A stretch of 64,000 nt of DNA from an uncultured Sphingomonadaceae bacterium. GTDB lineage: Bacteria > Pseudomonadota > Alphaproteobacteria > Sphingomonadales > Sphingomonadaceae. Below, piece after piece: positions 19,806-29,329 of the stretch; the first letter of the stretch is position 1; each line of letters starts with the position of its first letter. The translations under genes and the position numbers were made by a program. The notes beneath the pieces are model-generated. The model saw nothing but the letters and a program-made list of their open reading frames with translations, ran no database searches and was not told the origin of the DNA. The stretch spans positions 310,001 through 374,000 of the forward strand of contig CANLQG010000005.1 of assembly GCA_947493195.1 (NCBI GenBank), written 5' to 3'.

Positions 19806-21587
19806 ATGGCTACACGATCCGCGATTCTTGGTGTCGAACGTTCCCTTTCCGGCAAGGTCTGGCAATGGCGTGGCGGCAACATGCAGGTCGAAGGCGACAT
19901 CCATTCGCTGGGCAACGATATCACCACGCAGTTGTTGCTGTCTCGCGGAGTCACTCTCGAAGACCTCGATCGGCACCGCCAGCCATCCCTGCGTGAGTTC
20001 CTGCCGGACCCATCGCAATTCAGTGACATGGATCGTGCAGCGGAACGCATTGCGGAAGCGGTTATCGCACGTGAGCGTATAACCATATACGGCGATTATG
20101 ACGTAGATGGCGCCACCAGTTCCGCACTGATGATCCGCCTGCTGCGCATGCTCGGACACGATGCCGGACATTACATTCCCGACCGGCTGCTGGAAGGCTA
20201 CGGACCCAGCGGGGAAGCACTGCTGAAAATCGGGCAGGATGGCTCCAGCCTGATCGTTACAGTCGATTGCGGAGCCATGGCGCACGAGGCGCTGGGAATG
20301 GCGCACGATGCCGGGATCGACGTAATCGTTGTGGATCACCACAAGTGCTCGCCGGACCTTCCCCGCACCTATGCACTGGTTAACCCGAACCGGCTGGACG
20401 AGAATGACCTGGCAGCGTCCCACGGGCACCTCGCCGCCGTTGGCGTCGCTTTCCTCCTCGCCATCGGTGTCGTGCGAACCCTGCGGGAACGCGATTACTT
20501 TGCCGGATGTGCGGAACCCAACCTCATGGCGCTGCTCGATCTGGTGGCGCTGGGCACCGTGGCCGACGTTGCCGCGATTCGGGGTCTCAATCGCGCTTTT
20601 GTCGCGCAGGGGCTTAAGGTGATGGGCAAGCGTGCCAACGTCGGCATGGCCGCGCTGATCGACGCCAGTCGGCTGAAGGCCGCGCCCAAGTGCAGCGATT
20701 GCGGTTTCGCCCTCGGGCCGCGCATCAATGCCGGAGGGCGCGTGGGCGAAGCCACGCTCGGCGTGCGCCTGCTCACTACCGAGGACCCGGAAGAGGCGCG
20801 TGAAATCGCTGCCCAGCTCTCGCAACTGAACGAGGAGCGCCGCGCGATCGAGGCAGCCGTACAGGAAGAGGCCGAAGCCCAATTGGCCACGCAGCACAAC
20901 CGCGCGGTAATTTGCGTTGCCGCGAAAGGGTGGCACCCGGGGGTGATCGGCATTGTGGCCGGTCGCATCAAGGAAAAGACCGGCAAGCCCAGCCTCGTTG
21001 TCGCGCTGGATCCGGTTAGCGGGCAAGGCAAGGGATCCGGCCGCTCGATCGCAGGCGTGGACCTTGGCGCGGCCATCATCGCCGCGCGTGAGGCGGGGTT
21101 GCTGGTGGCGGGCGGCGGTCATGCCATGGCAGCGGGACTGACCGTAGAGGGGCACAACCTGGACGCCTTGGCCGAGTGGCTTGACGAGAAGCTCGCAGAC
21201 AAGGTTGCCGGGGCCACCGAACACCAGACCATGCTGCTCGATCTCTCGGTGGCGCCCGGCGGCCTGACGCCCGATCTGGTTGAGACGCTGGAGACTGCCG
21301 GCCCCTATGGCATGGGCTGGCCCGGACCGCGCGTGGCGGTGGGACCTGTCCATATCGTAAAGGCGGATATCGTCGGTAACGATCACCTGCGCATAATTGC
21401 CGCCGGGCAGGACGGACGCAACCTGAAGGCCATCGCTTTCCGCGCGGCGGACAGCGAGATGGGGCAGTCCATCCTGCACGGATCGAAGGGTCGCAGGCTG
21501 TGGCTGGCTGGACGTGCGAAGATCGACGACTGGGGTGCAAGGCCCGCCGCCGAACTGCACCTGGAAGACGCTGCCTGGGCCGGCTGA
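19806..21587 (+). CDS. recJ: single-stranded-DNA-specific exonuclease RecJ
   Basis: RecJ degrades single-stranded DNA 5' to 3' in recombination and mismatch repair. The 593-aa product has the DHH-family motifs: ITIYGDYDVDGATSSALMIRLL (motif I, about residues 92-113), VTVDCGAMAH, VVDHHKC (motif III), and the C-terminal DHHA1 glycine motif VAGGGHAMAAGLTV. Length is typical. It is preceded by a 216-bp gap with no recognisable gene and followed by the tRNA-Glu promoter. Confidence 0.95.
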   Translation: MATRSAILGVERSLSGKVWQWRGGNMQVEGDIHSLGNDITTQLLLSRGVTLEDLDRHRQPSLREFLPDPSQFSDMDRAAERIAEAVIARERITIYGDYDVDGATSSALMIRLLRMLGHDAGHYIPDRLLEGYGPSGEALLKIGQDGSSLIVTVDCGAMAHEALGMAHDAGIDVIVVDHHKCSPDLPRTYALVNPNRLDENDLAASHGHLAAVGVAFLLAIGVVRTLRERDYFAGCAEPNLMALLDLVALGTVADVAAIRGLNRAFVAQGLKVMGKRANVGMAALIDASRLKAAPKCSDCGFALGPRINAGGRVGEATLGVRLLTTEDPEEAREIAAQLSQLNEERRAIEAAVQEEAEAQLATQHNRAVICVAAKGWHPGVIGIVAGRIKEKTGKPSLVVALDPVSGQGKGSGRSIAGVDLGAAIIAAREAGLLVAGGGHAMAAGLTVEGHNLDALAEWLDEKLADKVAGATEHQTMLLDLSVAPGGLTPDLVETLETAGPYGMGWPGPRVAVGPVHIVKADIVGNDHLRIIAAGQDGRNLKAIAFRAADSEMGQSILHGSKGRRLWLAGRAKIDDWGARPAAELHLEDAAWAG

Positions 21588-21620
21588 TCGTGCGGCATGC
21601 GAGATTGTTGAAAGTGGGAC

Positions 21621-21649
21621 TTGACCACACGCCGCCATCCCCCTAATTG
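21621..21649 (+). promoter_or_regulatory. promoter of the tRNA-Glu pair
   Basis: TTGACC (21621-21626) and TAATTG (21644-21649) are separated by exactly 17 bp. Transcription would begin near 21656, about 12 bases before the first tRNA-Glu. Confidence 0.6.
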
Positions 21650-21667
21650 CGCCGCTCCATCGCGCGT

Positions 21668-21742
21668 GGCCCCTTCGTCTAGCGGTTAGGACGCGGCCCT
21701 TTCACGGCTGAAACACGGGTTCGATTCCCGTAGGGGTCACCA
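21668..21742 (+). tRNA. tRNA-Glu (anticodon TTC), copy 1
   Basis: This is a complete 75-base cloverleaf with encoded CCA. The acceptor GGCCCCT pairs with AGGGGTC (one G-U), the anticodon loop is CTTTCAC with anticodon TTC, and the T arm CGGGTTCGATTCCCG is standard. Confidence 0.97.
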
Positions 21743-21799
21743 GCGATGGATTTGCCTTCCGACAATTCGGGCCGCTAACCTGGCCGAAGGATCGGCTAT

Positions 21800-21874
21800 G
21801 GCCCCTTCGTCTAGCGGTTAGGACGCGGCCCTTTCACGGCTGAAACACGGGTTCGATTCCCGTAGGGGTCACCA
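21800..21874 (+). tRNA. tRNA-Glu (anticodon TTC), copy 2
   Basis: Its sequence is identical to copy 1, including the encoded CCA, 57 bp further on. The spacer has no clear second promoter, so both are probably cut from one transcript. Confidence 0.97.
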
Positions 21875-21904
21875 CGCTCACGCTGCACAGGCAGCGATAC
21901 GTGG
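21872..21904 (+). terminator. hairpin after the tRNA-Glu pair
   Basis: Two stacked stems, CCACG/CGTGG and CGCTG/CAGCG, form directly from the CCA end of the second tRNA and are followed by AACTTTCC. It is likely the transcript end or a processing signal. Confidence 0.45.
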
Positions 21905-21946
21905 AACTTTCCACCTTAGCGGTAGAAACTGTCACAAATCTCCCCC

Positions 21947-23146
21947 ATGAGGCTTGCCATGCAGGCGTCTCGCGTACCCGTTGCTGCCATCGTGCTGGCC
22001 ATCGCGTGTGGCACCGTGCTGATCTTTTCGGGTGCGGGCGTCGGTGTATCCCTAGGCTTCGTCGGCGTGTGGATCCTGTCGTTTTGGCTCGTTCCCCCTG
22101 CCCCGCCCGAACCCCGCGCCGCGGCGCAGGAATCGCTCAACATCACCCGTTCCGGCATGCGCGACATGATAGAACATTCAGGCCTGCCACTGCTGTTGAT
22201 AGACCGTAACCGTATCGTCATCGCCAACGCCCACGCGCGGGAGGCGATCGGCAAGCATATCCTGGGGCAGGACGCACGCGTCGCCTTGCGCCACCCCGCG
22301 GCGGTCGACCTGCTTTCCCGCCCCGGTGGCGGCAGCATCACCGTGCAGGGTCTCACCGGGCCGCGCAGCAACTGGCAGATGACCCGCCAGCAGATCGACG
22401 AGCGCTATTCGCTGATCGAGCTTATCAACCGTACCTCGGAAGCGGACGTCGGCCGGGCGCATACAGATTTCGTCGCCAATGCCAGCCACGAGCTGCGCAC
22501 ACCGCTCGCCTCCATCATCGGTTACATGGAAACGCTGGAGGACGAGGGCGAGGACATTGCTCCAAAGCAGGCCAGCAAGTTCTACGCCACCGTGCTACGC
22601 GAAGCGCGGCGGTTGCAGACGCTGGTCGACGATCTGATGTCTCTCAGCCGAGTCGAAGCGGAAAAACACGATACCCCGCGCGAACCGCTGGCGCTGGCAC
22701 CGCTGGTGCAACAGGCCTCGCGCGATGGTGCCGGGCACGAGCGATTCGACCGCGTGCATTTCGACATCGCGGACGATACACTGAAAGTGCGCGGGGACCA
22801 TCGGCAGCTGGAACAACTGGTCCGCAACCTGGTCGACAATGCCCTCAAATACGGCGGAGACAGCGAACCGGTCGACGTCGGCCTGACGAGCGGCGAGCGC
22901 GAGATGGCCGTGCTGACCGTGCGCGACCACGGCGAAGGCATTGCGTCAGAACACCTGCCGCATCTCACCCGCCGGTTCTATCGTACCGATCCCGGTCGCA
23001 GCCGCGCGCAGGGCGGTACCGGCCTTGGCTTGGCAATCTGCAAGCATATCGTGGAGCGCCATCGTGGCCGCCTCGATATCGATAGCAAGCTGGGCGACGG
23101 CACCACGGTGACAGTGCGCCTTCCGCTTGTTCACGACGAACACTAG
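21947..23146 (+). CDS. phoR: phosphate-regulon sensor histidine kinase
   Basis: PhoR phosphorylates PhoB when phosphate is scarce. The 399-aa protein has two N-terminal membrane segments (about 11-27 and 32-50), a PAS-like region (about 70-160), the HisKA phospho-acceptor in ASHELRTPL (His181), and the ATPase domain with NLVDNALKYGG, VRDHGEGI and GGTGLGLAICKHIV. There is little periplasmic sequence, as in other PhoR proteins that sense through PstSCAB-PhoU. It heads the phosphate cluster, although phoB is at the far end. Confidence 0.92.
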   Translation: MRLAMQASRVPVAAIVLAIACGTVLIFSGAGVGVSLGFVGVWILSFWLVPPAPPEPRAAAQESLNITRSGMRDMIEHSGLPLLLIDRNRIVIANAHAREAIGKHILGQDARVALRHPAAVDLLSRPGGGSITVQGLTGPRSNWQMTRQQIDERYSLIELINRTSEADVGRAHTDFVANASHELRTPLASIIGYMETLEDEGEDIAPKQASKFYATVLREARRLQTLVDDLMSLSRVEAEKHDTPREPLALAPLVQQASRDGAGHERFDRVHFDIADDTLKVRGDHRQLEQLVRNLVDNALKYGGDSEPVDVGLTSGEREMAVLTVRDHGEGIASEHLPHLTRRFYRTDPGRSRAQGGTGLGLAICKHIVERHRGRLDIDSKLGDGTTVTVRLPLVHDEH

Positions 23147-23210
23147 AACCCTAACCGATTCGAGGTTTTCGAGAGCTCGTCCCCAGCGGGGCGACGCTTG
23201 TGCGGCCTTT

Positions 23211-23238
23211 GTAACAATGTCGTCATAATGTAGTCATA
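23211..23238 (+). promoter_or_regulatory. PHO box, three 11-bp repeats
   Basis: GTAACA (23211), GTCATA (23222) and GTCATA (23233) recur at an exact 11-bp period, matching the GTCATA half of the PhoB-binding repeat. They lie 42 bp before the porin start, in the right place for activation by PhoB. Confidence 0.75.
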
Positions 23239-23279
23239 GCGGGCACACACTTTCGAAACAAAAGTGAAACCTGACTGTC

Positions 23280-24665
23280 ATGAAGAAGCTTCTCGCTGCC
23301 GCTTTCCTTGCAGGAACCGCACTCTCGCCCGGCATTGCTGTCGCGCAGGAAAGCCCCTCCCTGGAAGACCAGGTCGCGGCGCTCGTCGCGGAAGTGGCCC
23401 GTCTTAACCAGCGTGTCGCCGAGCTCGAGGTCGAGCAGGACCAATCCGAGGCGCAGGCTGCCGCGCGGCAGGCGGAAATGGCGACCCAGGTCGCCGCTCT
23501 GCAAGAAACCGTCGCCCCCTCCCCTCCCATCAGTTCTCCTGCACAGATTACATGGGCCGGTGCGCCCGAGATCGAGGGTGAAGGCGGATGGTCCTTCAAA
23601 CCGCGTGGCCGCCTGAACATCGACGCAGGTTCGATCAATGCCCCCGAATCGACAGGTCGTGCAGACGGTTTCAACAGCGAGATGCGCCGCGCGCGCCTGG
23701 GCGTCGAAGGCGACATCCCCGGCGGCTTTGGCTACAAGTTCGAAATCGATTTCGCAGGCAACGACGCCGAAGTAACCGACGCCATCCTCACCTACGAAGA
23801 TGGCCCGCTGACGGTCAACGTCGGCCAGCACAACACCTTCCAGTCGCTGGAAGAGCTCACCAGCAGCCGCTGGTCATCCTTCATCGAGCGCGCTGCCTTC
23901 ACCGACGCCTTCGGTTTCGAGCGGCGGCTTGGTGTCTCAGTCGAGGTCGAGCCGACCGACACCGTCCTGCTCCAGGCCGGCCTGTTCTCGGACAATATCG
24001 GCGACCTCCCCGGCAAGGCGATGAGCGCCGATGGCCGCGTGGTTTTCATGCCTGAAATCGGTGACAGCCAGCTGCATCTTGGCGCCAGCGTCCATTATAC
24101 CGACGTACCGCAAGGTGAGACCGTGCGCTATCGCCAACGCCCGCTTGTCCATTTCACCGACGAACGGTTCATCAACACCGGCAACATGCCCGCCACGAGC
24201 GAACTGGGCGCAGGCCTGGAAGCCGCTTTCATATCGGGGCCGTTCCACGCCGTCGCCGAGGGTTTCTGGCAGAGCAGCAAGATGATCGGCGGAATGGATG
24301 ATGCCAACTTCTTCGGCGGCTATGCCGAGGCGGGCTTCTTCCTCACCAGCGGTGACAGCCGCGGCTACCGGGGCGGCACGTTCAACCGCACCCGTCCGGC
24401 CAGTCCCGTTGACGAAGGCGGTATCGGTGCGTTCCAGATCGTTGCGCGCTACGACTTCCTCGACCTGACGGACACTGGCGCCAGCATCATCGGTGGCACG
24501 CAGAACGGGTACATGGCCAGCCTTGTATGGGTGCCCACCGATTACACCCGTTTCCTGATCAACTACGCCCGCCTCGACTATGACGATGCCATCTACGCGG
24601 CAACCGGCGGGACTCGCGATTACTCTGTCGATGTGCTGGGAATGCGGGCGCAGATCGACTTCTAA
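23280..24665 (+). CDS. OprP/OprO-type phosphate-selective porin
   Basis: This outer-membrane porin has 461 aa. Its signal peptide (MKKLLAAAFLAGTALS, cleavage after AVAQ, about residue 23) is followed by a heptad-rich coiled coil (about 30-82) and then the Porin_O_P barrel, with RARLGVEGDIPGGFGYKFEIDFAG and the final strand VDVLGMRAQIDF ending in Phe. The PHO box in front and the pst genes behind it point to phosphate or polyphosphate uptake. Selectivity itself is inferred. Confidence 0.88.
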   Translation: MKKLLAAAFLAGTALSPGIAVAQESPSLEDQVAALVAEVARLNQRVAELEVEQDQSEAQAAARQAEMATQVAALQETVAPSPPISSPAQITWAGAPEIEGEGGWSFKPRGRLNIDAGSINAPESTGRADGFNSEMRRARLGVEGDIPGGFGYKFEIDFAGNDAEVTDAILTYEDGPLTVNVGQHNTFQSLEELTSSRWSSFIERAAFTDAFGFERRLGVSVEVEPTDTVLLQAGLFSDNIGDLPGKAMSADGRVVFMPEIGDSQLHLGASVHYTDVPQGETVRYRQRPLVHFTDERFINTGNMPATSELGAGLEAAFISGPFHAVAEGFWQSSKMIGGMDDANFFGGYAEAGFFLTSGDSRGYRGGTFNRTRPASPVDEGGIGAFQIVARYDFLDLTDTGASIIGGTQNGYMASLVWVPTDYTRFLINYARLDYDDAIYAATGGTRDYSVDVLGMRAQIDF

Positions 24666-24724
24666 TCACCATCCGCGAAACGCGCGAGAAATATGGCGTC
24701 CGGTCACGAACCGAACGCCGGTTT

Positions 24725-24741
24725 GTCGCAAAGCCGTCATA
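24725..24741 (+). promoter_or_regulatory. weak PHO box before pstS
   Basis: GTCGCA (24725) and GTCATA (24736) lie 11 bp apart, 45 bp upstream of the pstS ATG. One half-site is a poor match. It is a plausible second PhoB entry point into the cluster. Confidence 0.45.
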
Positions 24742-24785
24742 CGTTAGACCTAGCGGTCTGCCATCTGAACCGAAACGAGGATAAC

Positions 24786-25832
24786 ATGACCCTGAATTTC
24801 CGCACTGCCGCATCGGCTCTCGCCCTGATTGCCCTGGCGGCCTGTAACAACGCTGGTGGCGGCGGCGGCGAAGCCCGCGATTCCATCCATGCCGTGGGCT
24901 CGTCCACCGTCTATCCCTTTGCCACCCGCGTGGCAGAGGCTTTCACCCGCAACTCCGGCAATTCCTCGCCGCTGATCGAATCGACCGGGACGGGAGGGGG
25001 CATGGGCCTGTTCTGTGAGGGCGTGGGGGCAAACACGCCCGATATCGTCAATGCGTCGCGCCGCATGAAGCCGAGCGAGTTCGAGACCTGCCAGGCCAAT
25101 GGTGTGGAAAACATCACCGAAATTCAGGTTGGCATGGACGGCCTCGCATTTGCCTCCGCGAACGGCGGCATCGACTTCAACCTCACCCCTGAAATCGTCT
25201 ATCGCGCCATCGCCGCCAACCCTTACGGCGAAGAACAGACTAACGAAATGTGGAGCGACATCGATCCGTCGCTGCCCAACAAGCCAATCCTGGTCTACGG
25301 CCCGCCCGCCACATCCGGCACGCGCGATGCGCTGGTCGAACTGGTGCTGATGCCAGGCTGCGAATCCGGTGAAGGCATGGCCGAGCTGGAAGAGCAGGAC
25401 GAAGACCGGTTCGAAGCCGTCTGCACCGAAGTGCGCAACGACGGCGCTTATGTCGAGCAGGGCGAGCAGGACAACCTGATTGTGCAGAAGATCGAAGGCA
25501 ATGCCGATGCCATCGGCGTGTTCGGCTTCTCCTATCTCGAAGAAAACCTCGACCGTATCCACGGCTTGACCATGAACGGCGTAGAACCGACATACGAAAA
25601 CATTGCCAGCTTCAACTATGCCGGTGCGCGTCCGCTGTACATCTATGTGAAGAATGCGCACCTGGATGCGATCCCAGGGCTCCGTGAATTCATCGCGACC
25701 TGGGTAGAGTCCTGGGGAGCGGGCGGTCCGCTGGCCGAGGTGGGGCTTGTGCCCAATCCCGAAGACGTTATGGCACGCCAGAACTCCGCCGCGACCGAGT
25801 TTACTCCGCTCGCAGCATCTGACCTTCAGTAG
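24786..25832 (+). CDS. pstS: phosphate ABC transporter substrate-binding lipoprotein
   Basis: PstS binds phosphate in the periplasm and delivers it to PstCA. The 348-aa product starts at the ATG after GAGGAT and has a lipoprotein signal ending LIALAAC (Cys20), so it is probably lipid-anchored. Binding-loop motifs include HAVGSSTVYPFATRVAEAF and STGTGGGMGLFCEGVG near the N-terminus, and GPPATSGTRDALVEL in the middle. It is the first gene of the pstSCAB-phoU run. Confidence 0.95.
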   Translation: MTLNFRTAASALALIALAACNNAGGGGGEARDSIHAVGSSTVYPFATRVAEAFTRNSGNSSPLIESTGTGGGMGLFCEGVGANTPDIVNASRRMKPSEFETCQANGVENITEIQVGMDGLAFASANGGIDFNLTPEIVYRAIAANPYGEEQTNEMWSDIDPSLPNKPILVYGPPATSGTRDALVELVLMPGCESGEGMAELEEQDEDRFEAVCTEVRNDGAYVEQGEQDNLIVQKIEGNADAIGVFGFSYLEENLDRIHGLTMNGVEPTYENIASFNYAGARPLYIYVKNAHLDAIPGLREFIATWVESWGAGGPLAEVGLVPNPEDVMARQNSAATEFTPLAASDLQ

Positions 25833-25849
25833 GACCTGACCAGAGACCC

Positions 25850-27235
25850 ATGTCGGCCAGCACCCTGATCCTATTAGTCCTTGGACTTGGGCTGGCCGGC
25901 TGGCTGGTCGCACGTTCGCGCGCCGCGATGTTCCGGCGCGCGAACGGTGGCAAGCGGATTGCCTCCCTGCCGAACTACCACGCGTGGTATGCTGCGCTGT
26001 GGATTGTCGTGCCGACACTGCTGTTCGCGCTCGTCTGGTCGCAGATTGCCGATAACCTGGTGATCCAGCACGTTCTTGCCAGCCCTGCGGCAGCAGACCT
26101 GCCCGCCTTCGGAATGCAGCGTCAGACCATGCTCACAGAGGCGCGCGCGGTCGCAACGGGGGCGGCCCCAGCCGTTTTCAATCCGGCAGCCGCAGACCTC
26201 GTCGAACCGTTCGAAGAGGCGCTCACCCGCTACAATATCATCGGCATGGTGGTGACACTGCTGATCGCGCTTGCGGGCGGCGCATGGGCGTTCCTCCATT
26301 TGAAACCCGATTTCCGCGCCCATACCAGGGTGGAACGGGCGGTGCTCAGTCTCCTGCTGATCGCATCGCTCGTCGCAATCCTGACCACGCTGGGCATCGT
26401 TGCGAGCCTCGTGTTCGAAACTGTCCGTTTCTTTGGCATGGTCAACCCGATCGACTTCCTGACCGGCGTAAACTGGTCGCCCAATCCGATGACCGACGGC
26501 TCGAACCCCGATCCCGAACGTTACGGCGCGGTGCCATTGTTCTGGGGCACCTTCTTCATCGGCGTGGTCATCGCGATGATCGTGGCAATCCCCATGGGCA
26601 TGATGAGTGCGATCTACCTCAACCAGTATGCTGCCCCTCGCGTTCGCACCTGGCTAAAGCCCGCGCTGGAGATTCTCGCGGGCGTGCCGACCGTGGTCTA
26701 TGGCTATTTCGCCGCGCTCACCATTGCACCGGCCATCCGTGACATCGCGCTGGCGTTGGGAGTGCAGAACCCGTCCAGCGAAAGCGCCCTGGCTGCGGGT
26801 CTGGTGATGGGTGTGATGATCATTCCCTTCGTCTCTTCCATGGCAGACGATTCGATTGCCGCCGTTCCGCAGGCCATGAAGGACGGCTCGCTCGCCATGG
26901 GCGCGACCCAGAACGAGACGATCAAGCGCGTGCTGGTTCCTGCCGCCCTGCCCGGCATTGTTGCCGGCATCATGCTGGCGATCAGCCGGGCCATCGGGGA
27001 AACCATGATCGTGGTGATGGCCGCCAGCGCGACAGCGCGGCTTTCAGCGAATCCGCTAGAGGCGATGACCACCGTAACTTACCAGATCGTGGCCAACCTG
27101 ACGGGTGAAGCGAGCATGGATTCCGCGTCCACGCTTGCCGCCTTTGCGCTTGGGTTCGTGCTATTCCTGGTAACGCTGGTTCTCAATATCATTGCCCTGC
27201 GCATCGTGAAGAGGTTCCGCGAAGCTTATGAGTAA
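25850..27235 (+). CDS. pstC: phosphate ABC transporter permease PstC
   Basis: This inner-membrane permease subunit has 461 aa, longer than the roughly 320 aa of E. coli PstC because of an N-terminal part with two additional membrane segments and a soluble loop. The permease core has FWGTFFIGVVIAMIVAIPMGM, EILAGVPTVVYGYFA, and the ATPase-contact loop AMKDGSLAMGATQNETIKRVLVP. It overlaps pstA by 8 bp. Confidence 0.94.
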   Translation: MSASTLILLVLGLGLAGWLVARSRAAMFRRANGGKRIASLPNYHAWYAALWIVVPTLLFALVWSQIADNLVIQHVLASPAAADLPAFGMQRQTMLTEARAVATGAAPAVFNPAAADLVEPFEEALTRYNIIGMVVTLLIALAGGAWAFLHLKPDFRAHTRVERAVLSLLLIASLVAILTTLGIVASLVFETVRFFGMVNPIDFLTGVNWSPNPMTDGSNPDPERYGAVPLFWGTFFIGVVIAMIVAIPMGMMSAIYLNQYAAPRVRTWLKPALEILAGVPTVVYGYFAALTIAPAIRDIALALGVQNPSSESALAAGLVMGVMIIPFVSSMADDSIAAVPQAMKDGSLAMGATQNETIKRVLVPAALPGIVAGIMLAISRAIGETMIVVMAASATARLSANPLEAMTTVTYQIVANLTGEASMDSASTLAAFALGFVLFLVTLVLNIIALRIVKRFREAYE

Positions 27236-28499
27236 TGTCGCAACCTCCGGATCGGAGAAAGTCCGTCCCACGCGCACCGCCGCTTTCGAAGCGCGGCTGA
27301 AGAAGCGTTATGCCGCGGAAAGGCGATTCAAGGCTGTGGGCCTTGGCGCGATCGTCTTCTCCATCGCCGTGCTGGTCTTCCTTCTTGTTACCATGGCACT
27401 GAATGGCCTCGGCGGTTTCCAGCGCACAGAGCTGCGTGTGCCGGTGGATTTCGCGAATGCGCCGGTCACCATTCCGGCCAATGCGGAAGACGAGCGCGCG
27501 GTCGTACAGTCGCTGGAACGACAGGGCATGCGCGACATCATCATTTTCAGTGCCGAACAGGCGCTGGGCGAAGAAGGCGCTACCCATGTTAACAGCGAGG
27601 CATGGCGGCTTGTGGCACAGGAAATCGCCGCCGATCCCTCTCTCGCGCGCGGACAGCAGGAGTTCTGGCTGCCTACGGACGAGGATCTCGCCAGTGCCTA
27701 CGCCGGTGATGGCAGCGCGGACTTGCAACCCTTAGCCAGACGCCTGGCGGAAGAAGGCCACCTTTCCGACAATTTCGATAGCGGGTTCCTCTCGCGGTCG
27801 GATGCTACCGATCCCCAGCTTGTCGGTATCTGGGGCGCGCTGAAGGGCTCTATCCTGACGATGATCGTCACCCTGCTGCTTGCGTTTCCCATCGGCGTGC
27901 TGGCGGCCCTCTACCTCGAGGAATACGCGCCGAAGAACCGCTGGACCGACCTGATCGAGGTTTCGATCAACAACCTCGCCGCCGTGCCTTCGATCATCTT
28001 CGGCTTGCTCGGCCTCGCAGTGTTCCTGTGGATATTCCCCAGCTATCGTTCCGCACCGCTGATCGGCGGCATGACGCTGGCACTGATGACCATGCCGGTG
28101 ATCGTGATCGCCGGTCGCAACGCCATCAAGGCCGTGCCACCTTCGATCCGTGACGGCGCGCTCGCCATCGGCGCCTCGCCGGTGCAGGTGGTGTTCCATC
28201 ACGTTCTGCCGCTCGCCCTGCCCGGTATCCTGACCGGAACCATCATCGGCATGGCCCGTGCGCTCGGTGAAACCGCCCCGCTGCTGCTGATCGGGATGCG
28301 CGCGTTTGTCTCCAGTCCGCCTGATGGATTTACCGACAATGCGACCGTGCTGCCGATGCAGATTTTCCTGTGGTCCGACGAAATCGACCGTGGTTTCGTG
28401 GAACGCACCAGCGCGGCGATCATCGTGCTATTGATATTCCTCCTGCTGATGAATGGCCTTGCCATTTACCTGCGCAATCGATTCGAGAAGAAGTGGTGA
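27228..28499 (+). CDS. pstA: phosphate ABC transporter permease PstA
   Basis: This is the second permease subunit, 423 aa, with a long N-terminal region (DUF3333-like) including one membrane helix and about 150 periplasmic residues. The core has [18 protein letters not shown], the EAA-type contact loop [22 protein letters not shown], and [16 protein letters not shown]. The first codons overlap pstC, and the stop overlaps the pstB ATG (TGATG). Confidence 0.94.
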   Translation: MSNVATSGSEKVRPTRTAAFEARLKKRYAAERRFKAVGLGAIVFSIAVLVFLLVTMALNGLGGFQRTELRVPVDFANAPVTIPANAEDERAVVQSLERQGMRDIIIFSAEQALGEEGATHVNSEAWRLVAQEIAADPSLARGQQEFWLPTDEDLASAYAGDGSADLQPLARRLAEEGHLSDNFDSGFLSRSDATDPQLVGIWGALKGSILTMIVTLLLAFPIGVLAALYLEEYAPKNRWTDLIEVSINNLAAVPSIIFGLLGLAVFLWIFPSYRSAPLIGGMTLALMTMPVIVIAGRNAIKAVPPSIRDGALAIGASPVQVVFHHVLPLALPGILTGTIIGMARALGETAPLLLIGMRAFVSSPPDGFTDNATVLPMQIFLWSDEIDRGFVERTSAAIIVLLIFLLLMNGLAIYLRNRFEKKW

Positions 28500-29329
28500 T
28501 GGCCGACATAGCTGACAGCCCGCTGGCAAATCAGGCGAATAAATCGCTTGAGCACGAGAACATCGAAACCGGCGAACCCAAGATGCGCGCCCGCGATGTC
28601 GATGTGTATTATGGCCAGAAGAAAGCCATCGATAGTGTCGATATCGACGTTTACACCGAGTTCGTGACCGCGTTCATCGGCCCGTCGGGCTGCGGCAAGT
28701 CCACCTTCCTGCGCGCACTTAACCGCATGAACGATACCATCCCCTCAGCCCGCGTCACCGGCACCATCGAGCTGGACGGCGAGGATATCTACGCCAGCGG
28801 GATGGATGTCGTGCAATTGCGCGCCCGCGTGGGCATGGTGTTCCAGAAGCCCAATCCATTCCCGAAATCGATTTACGACAACATCGCCTACGGTCCCAAA
28901 ATTCACGGCTTGGCCGAAACCAAGCCCGATCTCGATAACATCGTGGAAAAGAGTCTGCGCCGTGCCGGTCTGTGGGAAGAGGTAAAGGACCGCCTGGCCG
29001 ACTCCGGCACCGCGCTCTCCGGTGGCCAGCAGCAGCGCCTGTGCATTGCCCGCGCTATTGCGGTTGATCCCGAAGTGATCCTGATGGACGAGCCATGCTC
29101 TGCGCTGGACCCTATCGCCACTGCCAAGATCGAGGAACTGATCGACGAACTGCGCGGTCGCTACGGCATCGTGATCGTCACCCATTCCATGCAACAGGCT
29201 GCCCGCGTTTCGCAGCGCACTGCCTTTTTCCACCTCGGAAACTTGGTGGAATATGGACACACCTCAGACATATTCACTAATCCTGTCGAGAAGCGCACGC
29301 AGGACTACATCACAGGACGGTACGGTTGA
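28499..29329 (+). CDS. pstB: phosphate ABC transporter ATP-binding protein
   Basis: PstB hydrolyses ATP to drive phosphate import. The 276-aa product shows Walker [21 protein letters not shown]-loop [14 protein letters not shown], signature [14 protein letters not shown], and Walker [17 protein letters not shown]. The start at 28499 overlaps pstA. The longer upstream frame is only an extension into pstA. Confidence 0.97.
   Translation: MADIADSPLANQANKSLEHENIETGEPKMRARDVDVYYGQKKAIDSVDIDVYTEFVTAFIGPSGCGKSTFLRALNRMNDTIPSARVTGTIELDGEDIYASGMDVVQLRARVGMVFQKPNPFPKSIYDNIAYGPKIHGLAETKPDLDNIVEKSLRRAGLWEEVKDRLADSGTALSGGQQQRLCIARAIAVDPEVILMDEPCSALDPIATAKIEELIDELRGRYGIVIVTHSMQQAARVSQRTAFFHLGNLVEYGHTSDIFTNPVEKRTQDYITGRYG

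Noticed and set aside
21668..21874. tRNA-Glu repeat pair as attachment sites of a mobile element
   Set aside because: The 57-bp spacer has no integrase or cargo, and no integrase is found nearby; the direct repeat is simply the two tRNA genes.
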